DNA of 64,000 nucleotides, taken from assembly GCA_039028975.1 (NCBI GenBank), contig JBCCHB010000075.1, positions 1-64,000 on the forward strand, in the 5' to 3' direction. Shown piece by piece: positions 16,932-26,651 of this stretch; the first letter of the stretch is position 1, and every line of letters starts with the position of its first letter. The DNA comes from JAHBNG01 sp039028975. GTDB lineage: Bacteria > Chloroflexota > Anaerolineae > Caldilineales > Caldilineaceae. A model generated the notes under the pieces. That model was given only the letters and a program-made list of their open reading frames with translations, was not told the DNA's origin and ran no database searches. Position numbers and translations under genes: made by a program.

Positions 16932-17906
16932 TTATTGCAGAGCCAGAATCACCTTGCCTATGTTTTTGTCGGCTCTTACATGCGCATGAGCGGCTTGCGC
17001 TTCCTGCATAGGGTACGTAGTATCAATAATAGGACGAAGTGTACCGTTCCTCAATTGAGGCCAGAATCGTTGGCTAAATTCTTGGGTGATGGCAATCTTC
17101 TCGTCTAAAGGGCGGGAACGCAGCGTCGATCCTACAATTTTTAGCCTTTTCCCCATCACCTGTCCCAAGTTTATCTGACTCTTTGCTCCACTGAGTAACC
17201 CGATCAACACTAACCGACCCAAACGCCCCAAAACGGCCAGATTCTTTTCCAGATAATCAGCCCCTACAGGGCAGAGAACCACATCAACGCTACTAGAGAT
17301 CTTCTGAATTTCTTCCTGAAAGTCTTGGCTCTTACGATTCACCAGCAGGTCAGCGCCTAGTTCTTGACAGAAATCCAATTTGTGGTCAGCTCCAGCTGTT
17401 GCATAGGCTTTTGCACCAATCGCCTTAGCAAGCTGAATGGCGGCAGTCCCCACACCGCTGGCCGCAGCATGGATCAGGGCAGATTCACCTGACTGTAAAT
17501 TACCTTCGAGAAAGAGATTAACAAAGGCCGTTAGCCAGACTTCAGGCACCGCAGCTCCCATCTCAAAGCTCCAATCATCTGGCAGTGGCATGAGCATACC
17601 CGCTGGGACATTAATCTGCTCGGCGTAGCCGCCGCCTGGAAGTAACGCACAAACCCGATCTCCGACTTTCCAGCCGTCTACAGATTGACCAACGGCAGCA
17701 ATCTCCCCGGCCATCTCCAAACCTAGCAAGGGTGAGGCACCGGGTGGCGGTGGGTAGTTACCAGAAGCTTGAAGAAGATCCGCACGATTCACAGCAGATG
17801 TTATGATATTGACCAAAACTTCATCTACTGCATACTCAACATCGGGGACGTCGCTCCAGGTCAATTGTGGGGTTTCAGTATCGTTACTGACAACAATTCC
17901 TTTCAT
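16932..17906 (-). CDS. NAD(P)H:quinone oxidoreductase, zinc-free MDR family (PIG3-like)
   Basis: The 324-residue protein matches the medium-chain reductase pattern without zinc ligands: NRADLLQASGNYPPPPGASPLLGLEMAGEI, then EVWLTAFVNLF, ALIHAAASGVGTAAIQLAKA for NAD(P)H binding, and ATAGADHKLDFCQELGAD. The PPPPGAS motif is typical of the PIG3/quinone-reductase branch. It probably reduces quinones or enals in the cytosol. AAGGAG stands five bases before ATG 17906. It is transcribed away from the M81 gene, with a 350-bp shared promoter region between them. Confidence 0.85.
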   Translation of the reverse strand: MKGIVVSNDTETPQLTWSDVPDVEYAVDEVLVNIITSAVNRADLLQASGNYPPPPGASPLLGLEMAGEIAAVGQSVDGWKVGDRVCALLPGGGYAEQINVPAGMLMPLPDDWSFEMGAAVPEVWLTAFVNLFLEGNLQSGESALIHAAASGVGTAAIQLAKAIGAKAYATAGADHKLDFCQELGADLLVNRKSQDFQEEIQKISSSVDVVLCPVGADYLEKNLAVLGRLGRLVLIGLLSGAKSQINLGQVMGKRLKIVGSTLRSRPLDEKIAITQEFSQRFWPQLRNGTLRPIIDTTYPMQEAQAAHAHVRADKNIGKVILALQ

Positions 17907-18259
17907 GGAAACTCCTTTTAGGGACGGGTGGACTATCGGGATGATTTATAGAATCTACGGTCGGTTCCTTTTCAAACGGGCATTCAGCTCTTCGGATAGA
18001 GCTTTGGAAAACGCCCATTCCGAAAACATCGATTTTGAAATCGACTAAAGGATATCGTAGAACGCAATACACACATATGAACAAAGGGGAGTTTGGACTA
18101 GAAGGCCGGGCGACTGCAAACTATTTCTACCTTAATAATACCATACTCTACAAAAAAGAGATACGCGTTCAGGCAACTGAATTGACGATTTGAACTGCAT
18201 CCATTATCCTTCTGAATAAACACCCCCTTCTCGATTGTATCCTCAATAAAGGAGCCTTC

Positions 18260-19717
18260 ATGAAGATCTTTACCGCTTTACTTGGAACAGAAACCAACAC
18301 ATTTTCACCGTTTCTGACAGGATGGCCCAATTTTGAAAATACTTATCTGGTGCGCAATGGTGAACATGGCGATAAACCTTTTTCCTTCGGCATACCGCTG
18401 ATCCGTTGGCGAGCGATGGCCCACGCCAAAGGATGGGCGGTTGCCGAGGGCATAGCAACCTTTGCCGTGCCAGCAGGTACAACACTTGGTTCTGTATACG
18501 AGTCGCTACGTGACGAGCTGTTGGCAGAGCTGAAAGCGGCCATGCCCGTAGATGGCGTTTTGCTGATGATGCATGGGGCAATGGTTGCCCAAGGCTATGA
18601 CGACTGTGAAGGGGATATTGTTCAGCGAGTGCGGGCCATTGTCGGGCCGTCCGTACCCATTGGTGCTGAATTGGATCTGCACTGCCATCTGACTCAAATG
18701 CTCGTCGACAACGCAGATGCGGTGATCACCTTTAAAGAGTATCCGCATATTGATCCGCCGGAACGGGCTGAAGAGCTGTTCGGTATCATCGCCAATGCTA
18801 TGGAGGGAAAATGTAAACCCGTCACCTCACTCTATGAGTGTAATATGATCGGTGTCTACCATACAACACAAGAGCCTGTTAAGACTTTTGTCGCCAAGAT
18901 GCAGGCGCTAGAGGGTAAGGACCGTGTCCTTTCTATTTCTCTAGGGCATGGCTTTCCCTGGGGAGATGTAGCAGACTTGGGAACCCGAATGCTTGTAGTG
19001 ACAGATGATGATCCAAATAGGGGGACTGCTTTAGCGAAAGAACTGGGCAATGAATTCTATTCAATGCGGGATCAAGTTCAGCCGCTCTATCAGACTATTG
19101 ATGAGGGCTTGGACAACGCTCTCGCCGCATCGGCTGGTCCGGTGGTGTTAGCCGATGTTTCTGATAACTCTGGTGGTGGTGCGCCCAACGATTCAACCTT
19201 TGTATTGCAGCGGATTTTAGAACGAAATATCAACAGTGTGGCAGTTGGCTGCATCTGGGATCCTGTGGCGGTCCAGGTAGCCATGGAAGTTGGCGAAGGG
19301 GCAGAATTAGAGATGCGAATCGGGGGCAAAATGGGACCCATGTCGGGTGATCCGCTGGATTTGACCGTACGGGTCGGCCAGATTGCCCGAAATGCCACGC
19401 AGCGTTTTGGGGAAGGCAATGCCAAGCTGGGTGATTCGGTTGCACTGCATTTATCGAATGATGTGGATATTGTTCTTATCTCTCACCGTACCCAGACCTT
19501 TCACCCTGATGTCTTTACGAATGTGAGTATTGACCCAACGCTGAAGCAGATCCTTGTTGTCAAATCTATGCAACATTTCTATGCTGGCTTTGAACCGATT
19601 GCGACACAGATTCTCTACCTGGCCGCGCCAGGTGCTCTTGTCCCAGATATGACCCAGATTCCCTATAAACGAGCCAGCCGAGCTCTTTGGCCGCTTATGC
19701 TTCCGCCACTAAATTGA
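18260..19717 (+). CDS. M81-family metallopeptidase (MlrC/microcystinase C-like)
   Basis: The 485-residue protein opens KIFTALLGTETNTFSPFLTG, the hallmark of the MlrC N-terminal domain. It keeps the metal-binding stretch ELDLHCHLTQ (D139, H141, H143), the YPHID motif (161-165) and DNSGGGAPNDST near residue 305. The C-terminal MlrC domain follows. MlrC cleaves small linear peptides; most relatives in environmental genomes lack a known substrate. AAGGAG precedes the ATG. The next gene on the same strand is a D-aminoacylase relative, so the two may degrade modified peptides or N-acyl amino acids together. Confidence 0.82.
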   Translation: MKIFTALLGTETNTFSPFLTGWPNFENTYLVRNGEHGDKPFSFGIPLIRWRAMAHAKGWAVAEGIATFAVPAGTTLGSVYESLRDELLAELKAAMPVDGVLLMMHGAMVAQGYDDCEGDIVQRVRAIVGPSVPIGAELDLHCHLTQMLVDNADAVITFKEYPHIDPPERAEELFGIIANAMEGKCKPVTSLYECNMIGVYHTTQEPVKTFVAKMQALEGKDRVLSISLGHGFPWGDVADLGTRMLVVTDDDPNRGTALAKELGNEFYSMRDQVQPLYQTIDEGLDNALAASAGPVVLADVSDNSGGGAPNDSTFVLQRILERNINSVAVGCIWDPVAVQVAMEVGEGAELEMRIGGKMGPMSGDPLDLTVRVGQIARNATQRFGEGNAKLGDSVALHLSNDVDIVLISHRTQTFHPDVFTNVSIDPTLKQILVVKSMQHFYAGFEPIATQILYLAAPGALVPDMTQIPYKRASRALWPLMLPPLN

Positions 19718-19726
19718 TATCCTAAG

Positions 19727-19873
19727 CTTTTCCAATTTAGCCTGATGCGTTCCGAATAAAGGGAAGCTTACCGCTTTCACGGGGACAGATCCCGTCTTCA
19801 TAAGAACGACCCCCATCTCAATCGGAAGATACCCGTCTTAACAAGGACAAGCATTGTATCTGGCTATGGATAA
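19727..19873. repeat. MITE-like element, family 1b
   Basis: The interior AATTTAGCCTGATGCGTTCC, GACAGATCCCGTCTTCATAA and the end CATTGTATCTGGCTATGG match, with gaps, copies at 10563, 10709 and 23413. It fills most of the gap between the M81 and D-aminoacylase genes. Confidence 0.5.
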
Positions 19874-19915
19874 AGAGTCCAAAATCTTACAATTAATTCT
19901 AATTTCGGAGACTAA

Positions 19916-21547
19916 ATGACCCACTATAGTACGTTAATTACAAACGCAAAAATTGTAGATGGTACTGGTAATCCCTGGCGCTATGGCGACCTAGCGATCC
20001 AAGGCGAGACCATTGCTGCCATAACCCCTCCAGGTGCGATCTCGCCCGATTCGGCAGCCGAGGTTGTTGATGCCTCGAGTCGGGTCGTTTGCCCAGGATT
20101 TATCGACATTCTTAGCCATTCGATCATCCCTCTTATGCGGGATCCGCACTGCCTCTCTAAGATCGCTCAGGGAGTTACCACAGAAATCATGGGCGAAGGC
20201 TGGTGTCCAGCTCCGCAAGGAGGGCAGGTCAATCATGAGTTTCTAAGGGACCGTCTGCGTCAGGACAATCTAACCGAATGGGAAGAGCGGATCCAAACAT
20301 GGACGCGTTTTGGGCATTGGTTAGCAGCGATGACTGAAATGGGCGTAACGTCGAATGTTGGCTCTTTTATGGGTGGGGGAACCCTCCGCATGTATGCAAT
20401 GGGCATGGAGATGGGGCACCCTTCGTCAGAGCAACTTGGTCTTATGGAGCGGCTGATGGCCGAGTCAATGGAAGATGGGGCCATGGGCGTCTCTCAGGCA
20501 CTCATCTATCCACCTAGCGCCTATACATCTATTGACGAATTAGTGGCTATTAGTAAAGTCGTAAGTCACTATAATGGTGTCTATATCACCCACATTCGTT
20601 CAGAAGCAGATGAAATCATGGAAGGTCTTGATGAGGCGATTCAGATTGGCCGACATGCTGAGCTGCCTGTAGAGATCTATCACCTGAAGGCTGCAGGGAA
20701 AAGAAATTGGTCTAAGCTCGATCAGGTCTTTGAATGCATTGACGCTGAACGCTCGTCCGGATTGGACATCACTGCTGATATGTATCCTTATCCGGCCATG
20801 GGTACGGGACTCTCATCGATTCTGCCACCATGGGTTGCAGCAGAGGGAAAATTCTTTGACAACCTGCGAGATCCCAATGCGCTACCCGAGATAAAGGCGG
20901 AAACACTGAACCCATCAGGCGGCTGGGAGGCGATTGCCGATCTGGTGGGACCTGACAATGTGATGCCTGTTGGTCTGTATAAAGAGGAAAACCAACCCTA
21001 TATTGGCCGACGCCTGACTGAGATTGCCGAAATGCGGGGTGAAGATTGGTTTGATTCTGCAATTTACCTCTTCGTTTCAGAGGAGCAGCGAATCGCTACC
21101 ATCTATTTTTCTATGGATGAGGACAATGTCAAGCGTAAGCTTCAGCAGCCGTGGATCACCATCGGGACAGATGCTGGCGGTATGGATCCGGCGTGGGCGC
21201 GGCAGTTAGGTCCGATCCACCCACGTGGATACGGCTCATATGCAAGAATTCTAGGAAAATATGTGCGTGAAGAAAAGGTGTTGCCTCTTGAGGATGCCAT
21301 TCGCAAAATGAGCGGTGGAGTTGCTGCGCGTTTGGGAATCCGCAATCGGGGCTTATTGCTTGAAAACATGCAGGCGGATGTGGTTGTCTTTGATCCTGAC
21401 ACGGTTATCGATCATGCAACTTTCGCTAATCCTCACCAGCTTTCAACGGGTGTTGAGCATGTATGGATCAACGGGACGCGGGTCTGGAAAGATGGCCACC
21501 ACACCCAGAATAGGCCAGGACAAATTGTGACTGGTCCTGGATGCTAG
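19916..21547 (+). CDS. D-aminoacylase/N-acyl-D-amino-acid deacylase family amidohydrolase
   Basis: The 543-residue protein has the D-aminoacylase plan: the beta-sandwich start LITNAKIVDGTGNPWRYGDLAI, then PGFID, the bridging-type Cys (C97), YITHIRSE (H226), YHLKAAG (H256), TDAGG late in the barrel, and the closing beta-sandwich (ADVVVFDPDTV). The usual H-x-H after PGFID is changed: PGFIDILSHS has Leu66 in place of the first His, so the weakly held second metal site is probably absent. The tight site (Cys plus two His) remains. I recall a related environmental subfamily with the same change. GGAG precedes the ATG. It follows the M81 gene on the same strand. Confidence 0.8.
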   Translation: MTHYSTLITNAKIVDGTGNPWRYGDLAIQGETIAAITPPGAISPDSAAEVVDASSRVVCPGFIDILSHSIIPLMRDPHCLSKIAQGVTTEIMGEGWCPAPQGGQVNHEFLRDRLRQDNLTEWEERIQTWTRFGHWLAAMTEMGVTSNVGSFMGGGTLRMYAMGMEMGHPSSEQLGLMERLMAESMEDGAMGVSQALIYPPSAYTSIDELVAISKVVSHYNGVYITHIRSEADEIMEGLDEAIQIGRHAELPVEIYHLKAAGKRNWSKLDQVFECIDAERSSGLDITADMYPYPAMGTGLSSILPPWVAAEGKFFDNLRDPNALPEIKAETLNPSGGWEAIADLVGPDNVMPVGLYKEENQPYIGRRLTEIAEMRGEDWFDSAIYLFVSEEQRIATIYFSMDEDNVKRKLQQPWITIGTDAGGMDPAWARQLGPIHPRGYGSYARILGKYVREEKVLPLEDAIRKMSGGVAARLGIRNRGLLLENMQADVVVFDPDTVIDHATFANPHQLSTGVEHVWINGTRVWKDGHHTQNRPGQIVTGPGC

Positions 21548-21597
21548 GTTATCGATACTTTATCGAACATTTTGAACGCCAAGCGTCGAGTCTAGCT

Positions 21598-21619
21598 TGG
21601 GACAGTCAGGGCTGTCCCA
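21598..21619 (+). terminator. Small hairpin after the D-aminoacylase gene
   Basis: A perfect 8-bp inverted repeat, TGGGACAG / CTGTCCCA with a six-base loop, lies 50 bp after the stop. It lacks a T-tract, so its role as a terminator is uncertain. Confidence 0.4.
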
Positions 21620-21668
21620 GGCAAAACGCAACATGTAGGAGACGTAAACCTTTCACCGGCTCGTCCCG

Positions 21669-21767
21669 TTAAGGAACGAGAATTTTATAAGATCAAACGA
21701 AAGATCTCCCAGGTACCCAAGATGACAGCGTCGAAGTTTCGGGTTGTATTTGACCCTGATTTCTAAG
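21669..21767 (-). repeat. MITE-like element, family 2
   Basis: In reverse orientation it matches the copies at 26652-26751 and 61287-61405: TTAAGGAACGAGAATTTTAT, AAAGATCTCCCAGGTACCC, GATGACAGCGTCGAAGTTTC and a closing TTCTAAG. It runs to within a few bases of the stop of the PAS gene and overlaps its end slightly. Confidence 0.6.
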
Positions 21768-22695
21768 CTATTTGTACGGCTGTGGGATCGTGGGTCTCTA
21801 CTTGGGGGAAGGTTGCGAGAATTGAATTCGGCTCATAATTCATATTCGGTGGATACGTATCGGTAGCCCAGGTAGTTGATTCTCCGCTAGCGGAAGCCCC
21901 GTTAGCTAAAACCCCAGTGGACAGGTGACAACCGTTAGACGAGGAAGAGTTATGTGAACTTGAGACAGATGAGAACTCTTTGGCTTGAAGAAGTGATTCA
22001 AGCCCTGTATACAGAGATGAGATCTCATGCTCAATACGATTGATGGACTCACCCCAATTGTCGCCAATTTCCTGACGTAGGCTATTGATATGAAGATCAA
22101 TTCTAGTAAGGGAGGTACGTACTTCCTGTGTGATATATTCGGCATGGCTGCTGCGCATACTTTCAGTTTTTTGCAGATGCTCTACCATCTGACGAAGCTG
22201 CTGTTTGCGTTGTTGCAATGCACGGGCTGCGCTGTTACGTTCTGTTGTCTCTCGAAGCAGCAACATCCGTCCAGAAAAGTGATCTCGATCTGTATGGATG
22301 GGTATGACACATAGCTCAAAACTACGCGCTCCTTCGCGACACATGCTCTCAACTGACGTTGTATGCTCCTTGTCCGTGCTGTTTAGGAAGGGGCCAATAG
22401 TAGGCCACATGGCAAGCACTTCTTGGATTGGCTTCCCAATAATCTCTAGAAGATTGGTTGCCGTCTTCGCTTCCTCAGATACAATAGAGGTCAGGATGCA
22501 ACCTGCGGCTGGGTTAAATGAGACCAACAGGTTATTAGGGGTGACAATAAATATGCCATCTGAAATGTGATCATAGATGGTATGGTGGGCGGCAGGTAGA
22601 AAATCATCAGCGTCCTGCCTATTGCGTCGACGAAATGGATTCATGCCCATGATCGCTGAAAGCGGTGTATCATGTCGAAGTTGATCCCATGACAT
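21763..22695 (-). CDS. PAS-domain protein with degenerate HisKA helix
   Basis: The 310-residue soluble protein has a PAS domain at about 40-165 (HHTIYDHISDGIFIVTPNNL, VSFNPAAGCIL, FSGRMLLLRETTERN). A coiled coil follows, then a segment reading ITQEVRTSLTRIDLHINSL. That aligns with the histidine-kinase dimerisation motif SHELRTPLTxI, but the phospho-acceptor His is Gln. No ATPase domain follows; the C-terminus is low-complexity Ser/Asn. It is therefore a sensor without kinase activity, perhaps a dimer partner of another kinase. The start at ATG 22695 is set by the strong GAGGAGGAG just upstream; a TTG-started extension would run through that site. Confidence 0.65.
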   Translation of the reverse strand: MSWDQLRHDTPLSAIMGMNPFRRRNRQDADDFLPAAHHTIYDHISDGIFIVTPNNLLVSFNPAAGCILTSIVSEEAKTATNLLEIIGKPIQEVLAMWPTIGPFLNSTDKEHTTSVESMCREGARSFELCVIPIHTDRDHFSGRMLLLRETTERNSAARALQQRKQQLRQMVEHLQKTESMRSSHAEYITQEVRTSLTRIDLHINSLRQEIGDNWGESINRIEHEISSLYTGLESLLQAKEFSSVSSSHNSSSSNGCHLSTGVLANGASASGESTTWATDTYPPNMNYEPNSILATFPQVETHDPTAVQIA

Positions 22696-23133
22696 ATGCT
22701 CCTCCTCGGGACATCGCTTAGTCAAGAACTCCAATTAGTGCGACTCAAAATTTAAACCATAATGGGAAAAAGCGCTTGTCAGAACCCTGACGATTACCTT
22801 ACGGGCGTAGGGTTATTCTCTGATTCCGTACAAATTCGGTCTGACAGGGCATATTCAGGGTGATGAAGGAGAGAAGGAGAAGACGTACCAGAAAATAAAT
22901 GAGAGTCATCTGTACGCCTTTGATACGATTTAGGGTCGATTTAGATAATAGAGCAGACGATCCATACTTGGCTCAATTTGAAAGCTCTAGTTTGGTCTTT
23001 CTGACAAAGTTGTGGAAAGGTACAGTTTTAGAATCGGCCAAAGAACCAGCCGATTGCAGTGGAGTAGGCACGCCTCGTACCATACGTGGGCGTGCTGATT
23101 AAATGCAGTTGCGCTCCGCTAATCATTTCAACA
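22696..23133. other. Gap without a recognisable gene
   Basis: I see no convincing frame or known RNA here. The only structure is a composite small hairpin at 23068-23095 (7-bp outer stem GCACGCC/GGCGTGC around a 4-bp inner stem). It lies about 40 bp beyond the bL28 stop and may help end that transcript. Confidence 0.4.
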
Positions 23134-23370
23134 CTAAGTTACGTCTTTTAAAGTAAGTCCATTTTTCTTTAGATAATTCATCAACCCTAAGCGATTAACG
23201 GACTTCATTGCGCGTGCCGATGCTTTGACCCGAATCGTTCGACCTAACTCTGGAACATAGATTGAACGCTTTTGAACATTGAGGTTCCAACGCCGACGTG
23301 TTTTCTTGTGTGAGAAGGTATCTCGGTTGCCGAAGAGAGGACCCTTTCGGCTTAATTGACATTTGGCCAT
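23134..23370 (-). CDS. rpmB: Large-subunit ribosomal protein bL28
   Basis: The 78-residue basic protein matches bL28: MAKCQLSRKGPLFGN, SHKKTRRRWNLNVQ and IRVKASARAMKSVNR with a C-terminal NYLKKNG. The usual N-terminal CxxC of zinc-binding forms is reduced to a single Cys, so zinc is probably not bound. AGGAG precedes the ATG. It is the only translation-apparatus gene here and stands alone, with a MITE-like element about 40 bp upstream of its start. Confidence 0.92.
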   Translation of the reverse strand: MAKCQLSRKGPLFGNRDTFSHKKTRRRWNLNVQKRSIYVPELGRTIRVKASARAMKSVNRLGLMNYLKKNGLTLKDVT

Positions 23371-23412
23371 TGATGATCTCCTGCATTAATCGCTACCGTA
23401 AAGTAGCTAACA

Positions 23413-23551
23413 TATAGATGATGGCCAGATAAAGTTTGTTCCCAATGAAGATGGGACATTGCCCCCATGTAAATGGAGATATCATCCCTATTTCGGATTC
23501 TTCAGGCTAAATCAAAAAAAAGCTGGGACAAAGTTAACCTGGCGGATTATA
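23413..23551 (-). repeat. MITE-like element, family 1b
   Basis: The ends TATAGATGATGGCCAGATAA and TTAACCTGGCGGATTATAGA are inverted repeats. The interior GGGACATTGCCCCCATGTAA and the GAATCC...AATAGGGATG region match copies at 10709 and 19727. It lies in the upstream region of rpmB. The remainder of 23552-23783 holds nothing I can identify. Confidence 0.6.
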
Positions 23552-23783
23552 GAGTTTAAATCACGGTAGCAGTCACATATAGCTCGTTTAGGCAACAGGC
23601 TTTGTGCGGTTCTGCCCTGGTCCATGACTTTTACAGAACTGCTTTAAATCGTTTTAAAAACCATTTTTCAAAGTACTATAATTTGAAGTGAGTATAACTT
23701 AGTTACCTGATCTCGCGCAAACTTTCAGGCGGAACAATAGTTCTGCAAAAAAGGGCCATCAGAGTGCGAGACTCATGGATTTT

Positions 23784-24749
23784 CTATTCTTGCGATTGCT
23801 CAATCTCTCGCCAATTCTCTTGGTAAACCCGATGTTCTAGCCCTGGCGCAATAGTACGTCCGGTTGCAGGTTGGGTAAAGCTAAGAGTGGGTGGATCGCC
23901 TTTTTCTTTTTTGAAAAATTGGTTCAATATTAGCACGATTGTGGAAATATAGACAATACTACCTGTAATCCAAGTCAAACCTCCACTAAGCATCTGATCT
24001 TGCATTACAGTGAGGTATAAGGGCGAGCTATTCAATCCATGTACCTGAGAGTAATAATTGTAAATAGGTGTCTGTGCAAAGGCAATAGTTACTCCGGCCA
24101 ACATATTCAATATTTCGACGCCCACAAGGTAAATAAAGATACCCCAGATTGGTAAGGAGCGATGTAGACGCGGACCACAAGGTACTACATGATACCAAAA
24201 TAGTAGTGCGGTCAGTAAGAGTATGCAGCTCATCATTTGGTTTGCCCATGGACGTTCTATAACCCAAGAGGCAATTGATGGTTCGTGCCAGAGCATAAAT
24301 GATATGGCATACACAAGCAAAACAATTCCTGGTTGGGTGATAGTCTGCAGCCATACATTTCTCTTTGATTTGCGGACAAACTGTTGAATACCCCACCCGC
24401 GCAAGTTTTTACCTATGCCAAACAACATGACGTGGAATGGAATTGCGTTCCACAAAAGGGGAGGGATGATCATACATAACAATATCTTTTGGATAGAACG
24501 GATAGTGAGATAACTTCTGGCAAGTGTATTTGCTGGGGACGACATAACAAGCCAGATAAGCAGTAATGCGATACTAAATAGATAGAATCGTCTAACAGAA
24601 AACAACCCAGGCCAACGTGCATGACTAATATTCCATCCACGTCGATATGTGAGCCACAAAAGAATTGGGAAGAGCACGAATATCAGTTCACTGAACCACC
24701 CTATATATGAGGAGGTTGTAACTTGTGCAATAAATGAACTAGTGTTCAT
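23784..24749 (-). CDS. ctaG: Cytochrome c oxidase assembly protein of the CtaG (caa3) type
   Basis: The 321-residue integral membrane protein has about seven helices. It carries landmarks of the Bacillus-type CtaG family: WFSELIFVLFPILLWLTYRRGW, WLVMSSPANTLA, an SIQKILLCMIIPPLL helix, a conserved LWHEP and QDQMLSGGLTWI. Family members take part in assembling the CuA/CuB centres of cytochrome oxidase. No oxidase subunit genes are in this window, so it acts in trans. The start at ATG 24749 has TCAGGA upstream; a longer frame to 24773 does not. Confidence 0.82.
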   Translation of the reverse strand: MNTSSFIAQVTTSSYIGWFSELIFVLFPILLWLTYRRGWNISHARWPGLFSVRRFYLFSIALLLIWLVMSSPANTLARSYLTIRSIQKILLCMIIPPLLWNAIPFHVMLFGIGKNLRGWGIQQFVRKSKRNVWLQTITQPGIVLLVYAISFMLWHEPSIASWVIERPWANQMMSCILLLTALLFWYHVVPCGPRLHRSLPIWGIFIYLVGVEILNMLAGVTIAFAQTPIYNYYSQVHGLNSSPLYLTVMQDQMLSGGLTWITGSIVYISTIVLILNQFFKKEKGDPPTLSFTQPATGRTIAPGLEHRVYQENWREIEQSQE

Positions 24750-25760
24750 ATCGAATCCTGACGTGAATAGCAAAATATCTCCAATTACTTGATAATCACA
24801 TATAACTTCGCATAAGTGTAAAGATTCTGTAACATTCTATTTAGAGACAAAATGCCTCGGAATTCATTGAAATCTTCTACTTTTAGATAGTTGAGCAAGC
24901 GCACAATCAGGATAGCAAACATGATTGTTCTCTTATCTATGGTGCTTCATCACTTCCAAAAAAATTTATGAACGAGATTTGTATCCAAATCATCTATCTC
25001 CCTCGGTGCCTCATAAAGATCTCCGCATATATAGTGCCAATCGGTACTCTGCATACTGTATATAGTTGATTCTCCCTTGACCATTATCGAGTGTCGTGAT
25101 CCGATTCTCTAAAAATCAAATAACAGATTTTGGGGGAAGTGATTCAACAAATCAAATCTTATTCTACATCCACATGGTTTTGTTTTTCTTGCTTCCCCAC
25201 TATCTTTTTCGCAATTTGTTGTGTAATTGGGAGAGAGATGGGAGGCATTGAACTCATCGATAAATTATGCTATGATTCGATACATAAAGTTCGTCGTCTT
25301 TCAAAGCCTTCCCATAGGGATGGTAGTTCGAAACCAATACTTTTAGATCCTCAAATTTAGAAGGCTACTTGCAGACAAGCTGCTCAAAGACAATCTACAC
25401 ACAAAATTGCACCCTATACAGCTAAAGCCAATTCATAAGCGACAGCCAATAGATTAAAATCGAGTGAGAAGCTTTTGTTCAAAGCCGTTTTCTTCCTTCC
25501 AGGGTTAAGTATGGTTACTGGTCTTGTGGAAGGAATAGCATTGACCTGCTGATATTATACATTCAAATCGCTTGTTCCGGGTATCCTGGTATCTGTGTAA
25601 GGCAGAATGTTTGAGCCGGACACTAGTTTGTTTCATTCGTAATACGTCATCTTTATTCCTGCCCCAAAATATGATCCAAGGGTCATCTCCGATTAGGTGT
25701 TGAGTTGTTCATGACTTTCATCTAATACTCTAATCTTGCAATGCTCTAGTAGGTCGACCA
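24750..25760. other. 1-kb gap before the polysaccharide cluster
   Basis: No frame here shows a recognisable family or a good ribosome site, and base composition is AT-rich compared with its neighbours. It probably contains the promoter region of the polysaccharide cluster that starts at 25761. I see no element of the dispersed repeat families in it. Confidence 0.4.
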
Positions 25761-26546
25761 ATGCAACATCGTATTTCGAAAACTCATACCCCAACCCCCT
25801 TATATCATAAGTGCGAACCTGCTAGTGAAATCCTTCGGGGAAAAGAGCAGGACATATACTATTTTGTGTTAAAACGTATCTTAGATATTGGTCTGATTCT
25901 ACTTTGTTTGCCCGTTTTTCTTATCACAGGCTGTGTGATCGCGATACTCATAAAGCTGGATTCTCCAGGGTCGGCATTCTACAAACAAGAAAGAGTTGGG
26001 GCCAAGCGAAAAGTCATTAACGGTAAAACATATTGGACCCCTGTTACATTCACGCTGTATAAATTCCGTACAATGTACGAAAATTCATCATCCAACTTAC
26101 ACCAAGCTTTTGTCAAAGCGTATATCGCTGGTAATGAAGCCGAAATGGCGAGATTGCAGTCTGAAGCGCACACGAAAGATGCCGAGTTTAAAAGCTACAA
26201 ACTTAGCAACGATCCGCGCATTACGAAGGTTGGGCGATGGTTACGTAAAACTAGCTTGGATGAATTGCCTCAACTATGGAATGTGCTAATCGGTGATATG
26301 AGTTTGGTCGGGCCACGTCCTCCTATTCCATATGAGGTTGAAATGTACGAAAGCTGGCACATGGGACGTTTGGAGACTATGCAGGGGGTGACCGGATATT
26401 GGCAAAGTGCAGGACGTAGTGCAACAACCTTTGAAGAGATGGTTAAGCTTGACCTTGAATATATTAATAGACAATCGATTGGCTTTGACTTGAAAATCTT
26501 ATTACTAACTATTCCTGCTGTGCTCATAGGCAATGGCGCAGAATGA
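25761..26546 (+). CDS. Undecaprenyl-phosphate sugar-1-phosphate transferase (bacterial sugar transferase)
   Basis: The 261-residue protein has one membrane helix (RILDIGLILLCLPVFLITG, about 37-58). The bacterial sugar transferase core follows: DSPGSAFYKQERVG, FTLYKFRTMY, KTSLDELPQLWNVLIGDMSLVGPRPP, and GVTGYWQSAGRS. This enzyme attaches the first sugar phosphate to the lipid carrier and so starts exopolysaccharide repeat-unit synthesis at the inner face of the membrane. The single-helix, short form is the monotopic type. It is the first gene of the plus-strand polysaccharide cluster. Confidence 0.9.
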   Translation: MQHRISKTHTPTPLYHKCEPASEILRGKEQDIYYFVLKRILDIGLILLCLPVFLITGCVIAILIKLDSPGSAFYKQERVGAKRKVINGKTYWTPVTFTLYKFRTMYENSSSNLHQAFVKAYIAGNEAEMARLQSEAHTKDAEFKSYKLSNDPRITKVGRWLRKTSLDELPQLWNVLIGDMSLVGPRPPIPYEVEMYESWHMGRLETMQGVTGYWQSAGRSATTFEEMVKLDLEYINRQSIGFDLKILLLTIPAVLIGNGAE

Positions 26547-26651
26547 AAAATTAGAAGAAGTTATCAGGCAGTCATCGCGGTGACGTAGGCATTCCTCACG
26601 CGGCACTTGGTTGTGCTCGCTAAACGATCGCGATCAGCTAAGTATAGAAAA

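Noticed and set aside
24765..24785. TCGAATCCTG segment resembling a tRNA T-arm
   Set aside because: No acceptor stem, D-arm or anticodon arm can be formed around it; it is the ribosome-site region of ctaG.
25130..25360. 76-codon frame in the gap before the polysaccharide cluster
   Set aside because: No proper start or ribosome site, and the translation is of low-complexity hydrophobic type without homology that I can recognise.
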